Shown one piece after another: positions 30,106 through 38,983 of a stretch of DNA of 64,000 bases; the stretch's first letter is position 1; the number at the start of each line of letters is the position of its first letter. The position numbers and the translations under genes are program-made. The notes under the pieces are model-generated. The model was not told where the DNA came from and ran no database searches. It was given only the letters and a program-made list of their open reading frames with translations. Origin of the DNA: Rhodococcus sp. Leaf247 (lineage in GTDB: Bacteria; Actinomycetota; Actinomycetes; Mycobacteriales; Mycobacteriaceae). Where the stretch lies: the NCBI RefSeq assembly GCF_001426185.1, contig NZ_LMRP01000001.1, positions 310,483 through 374,482 of the forward strand, in the 5' to 3' direction.

Positions 30106-30121
30106 TCGAACGTATGTTCCC
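30106..30121 (-). promoter_or_regulatory. LexA (SOS) box upstream of dnaE2
   Basis: TCGAAC-GTAT-GTTCCC matches the mycobacterial/actinobacterial SOS box TCGAAC-N4-GTTCGA at 10 of 12 defined positions; both mismatches are at the outer end of the right half. It lies just upstream of the dnaE2 start, as expected for DNA-damage control. Confidence 0.75.
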
Positions 30122-30224
30122 ATTGGACCACCACGTCCGCCCCGGCGGCAAGTCGACGAAACCGTGGTCCGGCCCGGAACCGCACCCTCACGGGGACGTC
30201 CGGTACGAAAGGTGCCGAATGGTC

Positions 30225-30254
30225 CGCTTCCGTTGCACACTTACCGCGGAAGCG
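30225..30254 (+). promoter_or_regulatory. Inverted repeat CGCTTCCG-N14-CGGAAGCG before a secreted-protein gene
   Basis: Perfect eight-base arms 14 bases apart, ending 26 bases upstream of the GTG start of the secreted protein. It could be an operator or a leader-RNA hairpin. The rest of the 192-base gap between dnaE2 and this gene holds only the LexA box and no other recognisable element. Confidence 0.4.
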
Positions 30255-30280
30255 ACCATCGACGACGACAAGGACATGCC

Positions 30281-30811
30281 GTGCGAATGCTCACCCGCAC
30301 CATTCTCGGCGCAGCAGCCGTGATCCCTCTGGCCCTCGCCACCCCCGGTCTCGCAGCCGCGGCGGAACCCACCGACGTCACGTACGCGTTCGCTGTCGAC
30401 GGCACGTCCGTTACCGACACCATCACCTCCGCTGCAGACGGCACCCTCAGCTGCGCCACGTCGTTGGCACCCGCACCGGACGGTGTTCTGCCGCCGCTGG
30501 AGGACATTCTCGGACCCGGTCAGACCCTCTACGACAGCGGCGACATCGAACCCGGCACGTCGACCCAGACGGTGTCCGACGTGCCTCCCGGCTCGTACGT
30601 CGTGCTGGCCACCTGCGCGCTCCGCGACGGCGACGCGACCGAGGCGATGTGGGTGTCCGACTACCCCGGCTTCGCGGAGTACATGGCCACGGTGTTGCCC
30701 TGGACCGTGTACACGGTCCAGCAGGCGTCGACGGTGATCACGGTGCCGGAGGCAGCACCGGAACCGGCTTTCCCGTCGCTCGACGACCTTGCGGAGGCCT
30801 TCGGCAGCTGA
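30281..30811 (+). CDS. Secreted hypothetical protein
   Basis: A 176-residue protein of unknown function. It opens with a classical signal peptide (basic VRMLTRT, hydrophobic core ILGAAAVIPLALA, likely cleavage after GLAAAA near residue 27). The mature part has two cysteines (in LSCATS and ATCALRD) that could form a disulfide. The pattern suggests a small beta-rich domain, followed by an acidic/proline-containing tail. GTG start chosen for the AAGGA site six bases upstream. No family was recognised. It stands alone between dnaE2 (divergent) and a sugar-kinase gene. Confidence 0.7.
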   Translation: MRMLTRTILGAAAVIPLALATPGLAAAAEPTDVTYAFAVDGTSVTDTITSAADGTLSCATSLAPAPDGVLPPLEDILGPGQTLYDSGDIEPGTSTQTVSDVPPGSYVVLATCALRDGDATEAMWVSDYPGFAEYMATVLPWTVYTVQQASTVITVPEAAPEPAFPSLDDLAEAFGS

Positions 30812-30857
30812 CCGTTCTCCGGGTTTGAGAACCGGACTAATCGGGCAATTTGCTGCG

Positions 30858-31820
30858 ATGTTCCCCTCTGCTTCTCCGACGCTCACCGACGACCATGCGC
30901 CTACAGCCACCGTCTTCGCGCCGTCCCCGCTGCTGACCATCACCGTGGACACAGCTCCCAACGGCGACCAGGAACTGCACATCCATGCCGGTGGCCAGGG
31001 ACATTGGATCGCCCGCATGGCCACCAACCTCGGCATGGACGTGACGCTCACGGGCGCGTTCGGTGGCGAGAGCGGTGGAGTGCTGCGCGACCTGATCCAC
31101 CGCGAGGGCATCACCGTGCGGGCCATCGACATCGGCCACGAGTCCGGTTCCTACATCCATGATCGACGCGACGGTGAGCGCACCGAGGTCGCGACCGTCG
31201 ATCCCCCGCACCTGCCGCGTCACGCTCTCGACGACCTGTACGGCATCACGCTCGAATGCGGCGCGTCGTCCGACATCGTCCTGCTCGGTGGACCGCACAC
31301 CGAATCCGTCGTCCCTGCCGACTTCTACCGTCGACTCGCCTCGGATTTCCGGTCACTGGGCAAGCCCGTCGTGGCCGATCTGTCCGGCCCCACGATGACG
31401 GCAGCGCTGCAGGGTGGCCTGACCGTGCTGAAGATGAGCCACGAGGACCTGATCGAGGACGGCCGCGCCGACTCCGACGACCCGGATGCCCTGATCGACG
31501 CGATGCGGGCACTGCACGACGAGGGCGCCGACACCGTCGTCCTGTCCCGAGCCGCCGATCCGGCGCTCGCGCTGGTCGACGGAGTCGTCCTCGAAGTGGT
31601 GACGCCGGGCCTCGAGCAGACCGATCACCACGGCGCCGGCGACTCGATGAGCGCCGGCATCGCCACCGCATTGGCCCGCGGGAAGTCGATGGAGGAAGCG
31701 CTGCGGCTGGGCGGTGCAGCGGGAACGGCGAACGTGACCCGCAAGGGATTGGGTACAGGACAGCTGGGGCTGGTCGAGACTCTCACCGCCGCGGTGGACG
31801 TCAGACCCTTCCGGCCCTGA
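30858..31820 (+). CDS. PfkB-family carbohydrate kinase
   Basis: A 320-residue ribokinase-fold kinase. The substrate-binding motif appears as GGQGHWIARMATNLGMDV near residue 38, and the catalytic HHGAGDSMSAGI with Asp262 near the C-terminus. The overall form resembles 1-phosphofructokinase/tagatose-6-phosphate kinase rather than ribokinase, although its substrate cannot be fixed from sequence. ATG at 30858 was chosen because upstream codons run into the preceding gene region. It lies 25 bases before the surE start and is probably cotranscribed with it. A six-base inverted repeat (GTTCTC/GAGAAC) lies in the short gap upstream. Confidence 0.85.
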   Translation: MFPSASPTLTDDHAPTATVFAPSPLLTITVDTAPNGDQELHIHAGGQGHWIARMATNLGMDVTLTGAFGGESGGVLRDLIHREGITVRAIDIGHESGSYIHDRRDGERTEVATVDPPHLPRHALDDLYGITLECGASSDIVLLGGPHTESVVPADFYRRLASDFRSLGKPVVADLSGPTMTAALQGGLTVLKMSHEDLIEDGRADSDDPDALIDAMRALHDEGADTVVLSRAADPALALVDGVVLEVVTPGLEQTDHHGAGDSMSAGIATALARGKSMEEALRLGGAAGTANVTRKGLGTGQLGLVETLTAAVDVRPFRP

Positions 31821-31845
31821 TTACTCACCGCAGGAGGACATCGAC

Positions 31846-32661
31846 GTGCTCGCACTCATCACCAACGACGACGGCATCGACAGCCACGGCATCGCGGTTC
31901 TCGCCCGGGTGGCCGTCGACGCCGGACTCGACGTCGTGGTCGCCGCACCTCACGAGGAACGCAGCGGCGCCAGTGCCTCGCTGTCGGCGCTGCAGAACCG
32001 TGACCAGCTCGTCTTCTCGCGTGCCGCCGTCGCCGATCTCGATGTCGACGCCTACGCGGTGCAGGCGTCGCCGGCCATGATCGCCTTCGTGGCGACGCGC
32101 GGCGCCTTCGGTCCGCGCCCTGATGTCGTGCTGTCCGGCATCAACCACGGACCCAACACCGGGTCGGCCGTCCTGCATTCGGGAACCGTCGGCGCCGCTC
32201 TGACGGCGCTCACCCACGGCGTTCCGTCGATGGCCTTCTCACTGGCGGGCCTGGACACCGCTTCGCTCGCAGCGCCGGCGGACATCCACGACAGGGTGGC
32301 GCACGAGGCGAGGACCGACGTGACGACCTGGGACACCGCGCGGCTGGTGGCGCGGCAGACACTCGAGTGGTTCCTGGAGCATCGGTCCTCCGAGTGGGTG
32401 CTCAACGTCAACATCCCGCCGGTCCCCCCGTCGGACCTCCGCGGCGTCCGGTCGGCAGAGCTCGCCGCCTTCGGCGCGGTCCAGGCCGAGATCGGTGAGA
32501 AGGACGACGAATTCGTGACCGTGCGTTTCGACGCCATCGCGGCAGCCGACGACGACGAGAGCGACGCCGGCCTGGTCGCGCGGGGGTGGGCGACGGTCAC
32601 GGCGCTACGCCCGCCGTCTGCGGTCGAGGTGGACACCGCGTCCCTCACGCAGGCTCGGTGA
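31846..32661 (+). CDS. surE: SurE-like 5'/3'-nucleotidase
   Basis: A 271-residue protein beginning LALITNDDGIDSHGI, the metal-binding Asn-Asp-Asp signature of SurE (residues 7-9). VVAAPHEERSGASASLS and LSGINHGPNTG are also characteristic. SurE enzymes dephosphorylate nucleoside monophosphates and are linked to stationary-phase survival. The GTG start has a strong AGGAGG site. It follows the PfkB kinase gene closely, but no functional link is evident from sequence. Confidence 0.9.
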   Translation: MLALITNDDGIDSHGIAVLARVAVDAGLDVVVAAPHEERSGASASLSALQNRDQLVFSRAAVADLDVDAYAVQASPAMIAFVATRGAFGPRPDVVLSGINHGPNTGSAVLHSGTVGAALTALTHGVPSMAFSLAGLDTASLAAPADIHDRVAHEARTDVTTWDTARLVARQTLEWFLEHRSSEWVLNVNIPPVPPSDLRGVRSAELAAFGAVQAEIGEKDDEFVTVRFDAIAAADDDESDAGLVARGWATVTALRPPSAVEVDTASLTQAR

Positions 32662-32717
32662 GTCCAGAACCACACGCCGGTCGAGCGCTCCCACAGAGTT
32701 TCCTCGAGAACAATCAC

Positions 32718-32723
32718 TAGGGT
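32718..32723 (+). promoter_or_regulatory. Probable -10 element of the MMPL gene
   Basis: TAGGGT fits TANNNT and sits 49 bases before the chosen GTG start at 32772. Transcription starting near 32730 would exclude the upstream TTG at 32724 as a start codon. Confidence 0.45.
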
Positions 32724-32771
32724 TTGTCTGACGTCGACGACCGATCGGCACGACCACATAGGGGATTTTCT

Positions 32772-34886
32772 GTGACTCGCTGGGCTTCGTTCGTGGTGTC
32801 GCGGGCACGGTGGGTCCTGACCGCCGCGATCGTCATCGTTCTGGCAGGCGCCACGTGGGGACTCGGGGTCTTCGGCAGCCTCAGCCAGGGCGGATACGAG
32901 GATCCCGGCAGCGAGGCTGTACAGGTCGCTCGGCAGATCCAGGGCCTGGGAACCGCGGCGCCGGACATCATCGTCATCTACTCAGCGCCCGACGGCCGCA
33001 CGCTCGACGACATCGGCGCGGACGTCACGCCGGTGCTCGACGCGTTCCGGGCGGAGGTGGGTCCGAACGACATCACCTCCTACTGGACGGCCGGACCGGT
33101 GCAGAAGCCGTTCCTGGAGAGCAAGGACGGCACGAAGGGACTCGCGACCGTCACCCTCGGCGACGCCAGCGGCATCACCGTCGCGTCGTTCTCGGAGTTG
33201 CTCCCCAAGCTGGAGGTCGCCGGCATCGACACGCAATTCGCGGGCGCCTCCGTCGCCGGCGTCTCCTTCAACACCCAGCTCCAGGAAGACTTGGTCCGCG
33301 CCGAGATCATCGCCATCCCGATCACGCTGATTCTTCTGGTCGTCATCTTCGGCGGCGTCGTGGCCGCCGCAGTCCCCGTGATCGTGGGAGCGCTGTCGGT
33401 GGCCGGCGCGCTGACAGTCCTGCGCATCTTCACCACGTTCACCGAGATCAGTTCCTTCGCCGTCAACGTCGCCAGCCTGCTGGGTCTCGGACTCGCCATC
33501 GACTACGGCCTCTTCATCGTCAGCAGGTTCCGCGAGGAACTCAGGGGCGGAGCCACGTCCCACGAGGCCGCACGGCGCACGATGCTCACCGCCGGGCGCA
33601 CCATCGTCTTCTCCGGTCTGCTGCTCATCTGCGCCTTCGCGGGGATGCTCGTCTTCCCGCAAGCCATCATCCGATCCCTCGGCTTCGGCGCGATGGCGGC
33701 CGTCGGATGTGCGGCTCTGCTGTCGTTGACGGCTGTACCGGCCGTCCTGGCCATGCTGGGTCACCGCATCAATGCCATCACCTGGTCGAGGACCGCCTCG
33801 GATCGCGGAGATGCACGCGCACACAAGTTCTGGGGCGGGGTCGTCACGAAGGTGATGAAGCGCCCCATCACTGTCGCCACCCTGATCATCGTCGGCCTGC
33901 TGGTCGTTGCCGCACCGCTGGTCAAGGCCCAGTTGGGCGAGGTGTCCTACACCGCGCTGCCCGCCGACGATCCCGCGCGTATCGCGTTCGAGACCCTGTC
34001 CTCCGACTTCAGCAGCACCGGCGACAGCGCCACCATCGTGTTGGACGGAGAGTCGGCGCGGCCGGACGGCCCCGCCATCAACGCGGTCACGACGGCTGCG
34101 CGCGCGGTGAGCGGGATCGCCAACGTCCAGTTCGGCACGGCCAGCGGCGACTTCGTGGTCATCAACGCGACCTTCTCCTCGGACGTGTCCCAGGAAGCGC
34201 AACAGGATGTGGTGCAGCAACTCCGCGCGATCCAGGCACCCGCCGGAACCGACCTGACGGTGGGCGGAGCAGCGGCCCTGGTCCTGGACGGCAACAACGC
34301 GATCGTGAGCTGGCTGCCGGTGATGCTCACCATCATGGTGGTGTCGACGCTGATCCTGCTGTTCCTGGCGTTCGGCTCCGTGGTGCTGCCGATCAAGGCA
34401 GTCGCGATGGCGGGACTGAGCATGGCGGCGACGTTCGGAGCTCTGACGTTCATCTTCCAGGAGGGTCACGGGGCGGGCCTGCTCGGCGTCACACCGGCAC
34501 CGCTGGAGGCGACCTTCGTGGTTCTCATCCTCGCTGTCGTGTTCGGGCTGTCCACCGACTACGAGGTGTTCCTGATGTCCCGCATGGTGGAGGCCCGCAC
34601 CGCCGGCGCCACCACCGAGGAAGCGGTGCTGATCGGCGCCCAGCGGACCGGACGCATCGTGACCGCGGCAGCGTTGATCCTGATCATCGTGACGGGGGCG
34701 TTCTCGATGTCCGGACTGTCCATCATGCGATTCCTGGGTGTCGGCATGATTCTGGCGTTGATCATCGACGCCACGATCATCCGTATGCTGCTGGTCCCGT
34801 CGCTGGTCAAGCTCATGGGAGAGGCCAACTGGTGGGCACCGGCGTGGATGAAGAAGGTGCACGAAAAAGTCGGCATCGGTCACTGA
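32772..34886 (+). CDS. MMPL-family RND transporter
   Basis: A 704-residue membrane protein with the two-fold MMPL layout: one helix, a large extracytoplasmic loop (about residues 40-180), five helices, then a second helix/loop/helices unit. The proton-relay pairs are conserved: Asp244-Tyr245 in LAIDYGLF and Asp596-Tyr597 in LSTDYEVF. Mycobacterial MmpL proteins export lipids of the outer envelope, and homologues of about 700 residues are common in mycolic-acid bacteria. The GTG at 32772 was chosen over a TTG 48 bases upstream because of the AGGGGA site eight bases before it. The adjacent fatty acyl-CoA reductase (34922) suggests a lipid-related role, unproven. It lacks the long cytoplasmic tail of MmpL3. 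Confidence 0.88.
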   Translation: MTRWASFVVSRARWVLTAAIVIVLAGATWGLGVFGSLSQGGYEDPGSEAVQVARQIQGLGTAAPDIIVIYSAPDGRTLDDIGADVTPVLDAFRAEVGPNDITSYWTAGPVQKPFLESKDGTKGLATVTLGDASGITVASFSELLPKLEVAGIDTQFAGASVAGVSFNTQLQEDLVRAEIIAIPITLILLVVIFGGVVAAAVPVIVGALSVAGALTVLRIFTTFTEISSFAVNVASLLGLGLAIDYGLFIVSRFREELRGGATSHEAARRTMLTAGRTIVFSGLLLICAFAGMLVFPQAIIRSLGFGAMAAVGCAALLSLTAVPAVLAMLGHRINAITWSRTASDRGDARAHKFWGGVVTKVMKRPITVATLIIVGLLVVAAPLVKAQLGEVSYTALPADDPARIAFETLSSDFSSTGDSATIVLDGESARPDGPAINAVTTAARAVSGIANVQFGTASGDFVVINATFSSDVSQEAQQDVVQQLRAIQAPAGTDLTVGGAAALVLDGNNAIVSWLPVMLTIMVVSTLILLFLAFGSVVLPIKAVAMAGLSMAATFGALTFIFQEGHGAGLLGVTPAPLEATFVVLILAVVFGLSTDYEVFLMSRMVEARTAGATTEEAVLIGAQRTGRIVTAAALILIIVTGAFSMSGLSIMRFLGVGMILALIIDATIIRMLLVPSLVKLMGEANWWAPAWMKKVHEKVGIGH

Positions 34887-34897
34887 TACCGCCGGTA

Positions 34898-34913
34898 CTT
34901 ACTCCGCGGTAAG
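34898..34913 (+). promoter_or_regulatory. Palindrome over the acrA1 -10 element
   Basis: CTTAC-N6-GTAAG overlaps TAAGGT (34910-34915), a TANNNT hexamer that lies six bases before the acrA1 ATG. An outer repeat TACCGC/GCGGTA (34887-34911) is superimposed. The layout suggests a leaderless promoter with a repressor site on its -10. No regulator was identified. Confidence 0.4.
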
Positions 34914-34921
34914 GTCCGCGC

Positions 34922-36919
34922 ATGAGTTCTTACGTGGTCACCGGTGGCACAGGATTCCTCGGCCGGGCCGTAGTGCGCCGACTGGTCGAACGCGACGCCG
35001 ACGCTGTGGTCCACGTTCTCGTGCGACCGACCTCGGAACACCGCCTGAGCGGGGTCGCGGAGTCCTCCGGTCACCGCGTTCGCCCGCTGATCGGCGATCT
35101 CGAGCGACCCGGCCTCGGCATCGACGAGTCGGCACTGTCCGCTCTGACAGCGGTCGACCACGTGATCCACCTCGGCGCGATCTACGACCTGACCGCCGGC
35201 GAGGAACAGGAGTCGACCAACGTGCAGGGAACGGCCGCTGTCGCCGAACTCGCTCGGTCACTCGGCGCCACCCTGCACCACGTGTCGTCCATCGCGGTCG
35301 CGGGCGACTTCCGGGGCACGTTCACCGAGGACGACTTCGACCGCGGACAAGGCTTTCCGACGCCGTATCACCGCACGAAATTCGAAGCGGAGAAAGTCGT
35401 CCGGGAGACGCCGGGCCTGACATGGCGGGTCTATCGGCCGGCCGCAGTCGTCGGCGATTCGAGGACGGGCGAGATCGACAAGATCGACGGCCCGTACTAC
35501 CTGTTCCGGCTGATCTCGCTGCTGGCCGAGCTACCGTCGCTGCTCCCGATGACGGTGCCGGCTCTGGGCGCGACGAACATCGTCCCCGTCGACTACGTCG
35601 CCGATGCGCTCGTCGCCCTGGTACACACACCGGGTCTCGACGGTCGCGCCTTCCACCTGGTCAACCCCCGCCCGCAGCCGATGCGCGAGGTCTACTCGGC
35701 TCTGGCCGACGCCGCCGGCGCTCCTCGTGCCGTCGGCAGCATCCCCGGTGCCGTCGTCACGCCGTTGTTGCGCTCGACCAACAAGCACGTTGCGGCCGCA
35801 CGGGATTCGGTGTTCGAGAACTACGACATCCCCCCTGTCATGGCGGAGCATCTGACGTTGCCGACGCAGTTCGACTCCACCCGCACGCGGGAGGCTCTGG
35901 GCAAGAACATGATCGAGGTTCCGCCACTACGGGACTACGCGCCCGCTCTCTGGTCGTACTGGCGCGCGCACCTCGACCCCTATCGCGCTCGTCGCGACGA
36001 TCCGGCCGGACCGCTGGTGGGGCGTCACGTCGTGATCACCGGCGGATCGTCGGGCATCGGCAAGGCGTCGGCATTCGCGGCGGCCCGCAAGGGCGCACGG
36101 GTCATCCTCGTCGCCCGCGACGGCGACAAGCTGACGACGGTGGTGGACGAGATCCGCGCCACGGGTGCGGAGGCGCACGGCTACGTCTGCGACATCACCG
36201 ACGACGCGTCGGTGGCAGAGACGGTGCCCGCCATCCTGGCCGACCACGGCCACGTCGACATGCTTATCAACAATGCCGGACGATCCATCCGGCGCTCGCT
36301 CACGCTCTCGACCGACCGGCTGCACGACTTCGAGCGCACCATGGCGGTCAACTACTTCGGCGCTCTGCGCCTGATCCTGGCGCTGCTCCCCCACATGAGG
36401 GAACGCAAGTTCGGCCACGTGGTCAACATCAGCAGTGCATCGGTGCAGAGCCACCCGCCGCGCTTCGCGGCGTACGTCGCGAGCAAGTCTGCGCTCGACG
36501 CGTTCACCTCCGTCGCCGCCTCCGAAACTCTCGCCGACGGCATCTCCTTCACCACCATCCACATGCCGCTGGTGGACACCCCGATGATCGCGCCGACGGG
36601 CAACAAGAACGTCAACAAGGTCGAGACACCCGAGAAGGCCGCGGCGATGGTCATGCGCGCCCTGATCGAGAAGCCGAAGCGCATCGACGTCCCCACCGGC
36701 ACTGCCGCCGAATGGGGCAACCTGCTGATGCCACGCTCGAAGGACCGTGTCCTGGCGTCGTACTACAAGGCGTACCCGGACAGCGCGGCGGCGAAGGGCA
36801 GCACGGACACCAGTTCGTGGTCGTCCGGTCCACGGGCGCCGAAGAAGGCCGGACGCGAGTTCCGCCTTCCCCGCGCGATCCGTCGCGCCGGACGATGGGT
36901 ACCCGGCGCGAGCTGGTGA
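34922..36919 (+). CDS. acrA1: Fatty acyl-CoA reductase, two-domain (AcrA1-like)
   Basis: A 665-residue fusion of two NAD(P)-binding domains. The first (1-350) is an extended SDR/FAR-type domain with VTGGTGFLGRAVVRR and the YHRTK active-site motif. The second (360-600) is a classical SDR with ITGGSSGIGKASAFAAARKG, NNAGRSIRRSL and YVASK. This architecture and length match Rv3391 of M. tuberculosis and the acyl-CoA reductases that make fatty aldehydes or alcohols, as needed for wax esters or corynomycolate processing. The C-terminal 45 residues are basic. The start is 35 bases after the MMPL stop and appears leaderless. Confidence 0.88.
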   Translation: MSSYVVTGGTGFLGRAVVRRLVERDADAVVHVLVRPTSEHRLSGVAESSGHRVRPLIGDLERPGLGIDESALSALTAVDHVIHLGAIYDLTAGEEQESTNVQGTAAVAELARSLGATLHHVSSIAVAGDFRGTFTEDDFDRGQGFPTPYHRTKFEAEKVVRETPGLTWRVYRPAAVVGDSRTGEIDKIDGPYYLFRLISLLAELPSLLPMTVPALGATNIVPVDYVADALVALVHTPGLDGRAFHLVNPRPQPMREVYSALADAAGAPRAVGSIPGAVVTPLLRSTNKHVAAARDSVFENYDIPPVMAEHLTLPTQFDSTRTREALGKNMIEVPPLRDYAPALWSYWRAHLDPYRARRDDPAGPLVGRHVVITGGSSGIGKASAFAAARKGARVILVARDGDKLTTVVDEIRATGAEAHGYVCDITDDASVAETVPAILADHGHVDMLINNAGRSIRRSLTLSTDRLHDFERTMAVNYFGALRLILALLPHMRERKFGHVVNISSASVQSHPPRFAAYVASKSALDAFTSVAASETLADGISFTTIHMPLVDTPMIAPTGNKNVNKVETPEKAAAMVMRALIEKPKRIDVPTGTAAEWGNLLMPRSKDRVLASYYKAYPDSAAAKGSTDTSSWSSGPRAPKKAGREFRLPRAIRRAGRWVPGASW

Positions 36920-36998
36920 ATGTCACGTTCCGCCCCGTCGCCTCGTCCTTCCCTCTGATGGGTTCCATCAGGCGCCCTCATGACGGAAGGATGGGGCC

Positions 36999-37754
36999 AT
37001 GCGAATTGCGGTTGCGGGCGGAACGGGTGCGGCGGGGCGACTGGTGGTCGATCGCCTACGGACACTGGGCCACACCCCGGTAGTCCTGGCACGGTCCGTC
37101 GGTATCGACCTCACTCGGCCGACCCCGGAACTCGACGACGCGCTGGCCGGTGTCGACGCGGTGATCGACGCCTCCAACGTCACGACGATGTCCGCAAGCA
37201 AGTCCGAAGCCTTCTTCGGCGCCGTCACCACGACACTGCTCCGCGCCGGGGAACGTGCTGGAATCGGCCACCACGTGGCGCTGTCGATCGTGGGATGTGA
37301 TCGAGTCGACTACGGCTACTACGCTGGTAAGCGCCTGCAGGAGAAACTGGTTCGGGAGTCCGCGGTGCCGTGGACCATCCTGCGGGCCACCCAGTTCCAC
37401 GAGTTCACCGATCAGGCTCTGGCGATGACTCCCGGCCCGATCGCGATGATCCCGACGATGCGGAGTCAGCCCGTCAGTGTCGCGGAGGTCGCCGCGCATA
37501 TTGTCGACCTCGCAGTCGCGCAACCACTCTCGGCCGTTGTCGAATTCGCGGGACCCCAGCCGGAGTACCAACCCGATCTGGCCCGCCGGGTGCTCCGCGC
37601 ACGAGGATCACGGCGACTGGTCGTTCCTCTGCGACTTCCGGGTGCCGGTGGCCGCGGCATGGCGAACGGTGGCCTGCTCCCGGCGCCGGGTGGGCCGCAG
37701 GGGGTGGAGACCTTCGAGCAATGGCTCGATCGCGACGTCGCGCCTTCCCGGTGA
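36999..37754 (+). CDS. NAD(P)-binding SDR/NmrA-like protein, ECF41 partner
   Basis: A 251-residue atypical short-chain dehydrogenase: N-terminal VAGGTGAAGRLVVDRL (dinucleotide-binding Gly-rich loop), KSEAFFGAVTTTLLRA, and the YYAGKRLQEKLV segment, where Tyr and Lys of the usual active site are preserved. Similar proteins annotate as NmrA-like or epimerases. Its stop overlaps the start of the sigma factor gene (GTGA). ECF41 sigma factors are typically encoded beside one such oxidoreductase, epimerase or carboxymuconolactone decarboxylase, which is usually also their target. The reaction is unknown. Confidence 0.82.
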   Translation: MRIAVAGGTGAAGRLVVDRLRTLGHTPVVLARSVGIDLTRPTPELDDALAGVDAVIDASNVTTMSASKSEAFFGAVTTTLLRAGERAGIGHHVALSIVGCDRVDYGYYAGKRLQEKLVRESAVPWTILRATQFHEFTDQALAMTPGPIAMIPTMRSQPVSVAEVAAHIVDLAVAQPLSAVVEFAGPQPEYQPDLARRVLRARGSRRLVVPLRLPGAGGRGMANGGLLPAPGGPQGVETFEQWLDRDVAPSR

Positions 37755-38632
37755 CCGTCACCGAGGAGTACGTCCGGATACGGCCCCGACTGGTCCGGAT
37801 CGCCTACGCCGTCCTGGGTTCGCACGCCGACGCCGAGGATGTCGTCTCGGACTGCTGGCCGAAACTGATGGCCGCCGACGCGTCGTCACCGATTCTCGAC
37901 GTCGAAGCGTGGGCGGTCGTCGCCGTGTCCAGAGCCGCCCTCGACGTGCTGCGCTCTGCACGTGTTCGGCGAGAAACATACGTCGGCCCGTGGCTGCCCG
38001 AACCGCTGGTCGACTCGGTCGACGCGACCTCCGACCGCGTCACTCTGGACGAGTCCGTACGCTTCGCCCTCCTGGTCGTGCTGGAAGCGTTGTCGCCCGC
38101 GGAGCGCACGTCATGGGTCCTGCACGACCTGTTCGGAGTTCCGTTCGACGAGGTGGCCCGCATCGTCGGGAGGACGCCGACGTCTGTGCGGCAGTTGGCG
38201 TCCCGCGCACGACGTCACGTCGCGGACGGGAAGTCCCGCTTCGACGTCCCCGCCGATCTGCATGCGGACGCGGTCCGTGCCTTCACGCGCGCCGCCGGCA
38301 CCGGCGTCCTGGCCGACCTGCTGACGACGCTGGATCCCGATGTCGTCCTGATCAGCGACGGCGGCGGAGCCGTCTCGGCAGCACGTCGGCCGGTGACGGG
38401 CGCCGATCACGTGGCGCGCTTCCTCCTGGGTATCGCCGCGAAGGTCGGCGACTCCCTTCGGCTGCACCCGTGCCGAGTGAACGGACGCAACGGTCTCACG
38501 TTGTCGGTCGGCGACGTCCTGGTCGGGGTGGTGTCCTTCGACGTGTCGGCGAGCGGTCGGGTGAACCGCATCGACATGATCCGCTCACCCGACAAGCTCG
38601 CCCTCGTCGATGCCGCCGTGTGGCAGGACTGA
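37751..38632 (+). CDS. ECF41-type (SigJ-like) sigma factor with SnoaL-like C-terminal domain
   Basis: A 293-residue protein. Region sigma2 (residues 5-75; YVRIRPRLVRIAYAVLGSHADAEDVVSD) and sigma4 (105-160; LSPAERTSWVLHDLFGVPFDEVARIVGRT) are followed by a SnoaL/NTF2-like domain of about 120 residues. Three landmarks of group ECF41 are present: the linker WLPEPL (81-86), DGGG in the C-domain, and the terminal SPDKL (usually NPDKL). In this group the C-terminal extension controls sigma activity without a separate anti-sigma factor. The GTG start is coupled to the upstream SDR gene. Confidence 0.88.
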   Translation: MTVTEEYVRIRPRLVRIAYAVLGSHADAEDVVSDCWPKLMAADASSPILDVEAWAVVAVSRAALDVLRSARVRRETYVGPWLPEPLVDSVDATSDRVTLDESVRFALLVVLEALSPAERTSWVLHDLFGVPFDEVARIVGRTPTSVRQLASRARRHVADGKSRFDVPADLHADAVRAFTRAAGTGVLADLLTTLDPDVVLISDGGGAVSAARRPVTGADHVARFLLGIAAKVGDSLRLHPCRVNGRNGLTLSVGDVLVGVVSFDVSASGRVNRIDMIRSPDKLALVDAAVWQD

Positions 38633-38635
38633 CGG

Positions 38636-38929
38636 TCAGTCGCCGACCGGAGCCAACACCGTCAGTACAGGAGCGGCGACGACGATGGATCCCAGCTCGC
38701 TCTTGCCCTCCGGCGTCTGACGGAACGCCCGATAGGCGGCGTCGGCCTCGGCGCTCGCCCACTTCTCGACGATCACGATGTGGGCGGGATCCTTCACGTC
38801 AGCGGTGACCTCGACGCCGAGGCAGCCCTCGAAGGCGCGCGTCGCGACGAGGGTCTCGTCGATGATCCGGAGGGATTCCTCCAGGCGCGCGGGGTCGAGA
38901 CGCAGGTCGAGCAGTGCAGTGATAGCCAC
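38636..38929 (-). CDS. Antibiotic biosynthesis monooxygenase (ABM)-domain protein
   Basis: A 97-residue single-domain protein of the dimeric alpha/beta-barrel ABM family. Typical pieces are ARLEESLRIIDETLVATRAFEGCLGVEV and HIVIVEKWASAEADAAYRAF. Such small proteins include quinol monooxygenases, haem-degrading enzymes and many of unknown role. The GTG start has a GAAGGA site. It is convergent with the ECF41 gene, three bases apart. Substrate unknown. Confidence 0.83.
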   Translation of the reverse strand: MAITALLDLRLDPARLEESLRIIDETLVATRAFEGCLGVEVTADVKDPAHIVIVEKWASAEADAAYRAFRQTPEGKSELGSIVVAAPVLTVLAPVGD

Positions 38930-38983
38930 GATGTAGTCCTTCAGGGTCGGGAACGGTTCCGACCCAGTCGACCACGGGGGGCG

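Noticed and set aside
32724..32771. TTG at 32724 as the start of the MMPL protein
   Set aside because: It nearly abuts the probable -10 element and has no ribosome-binding site; the GTG at 32772 has AGGGGA at the right distance.
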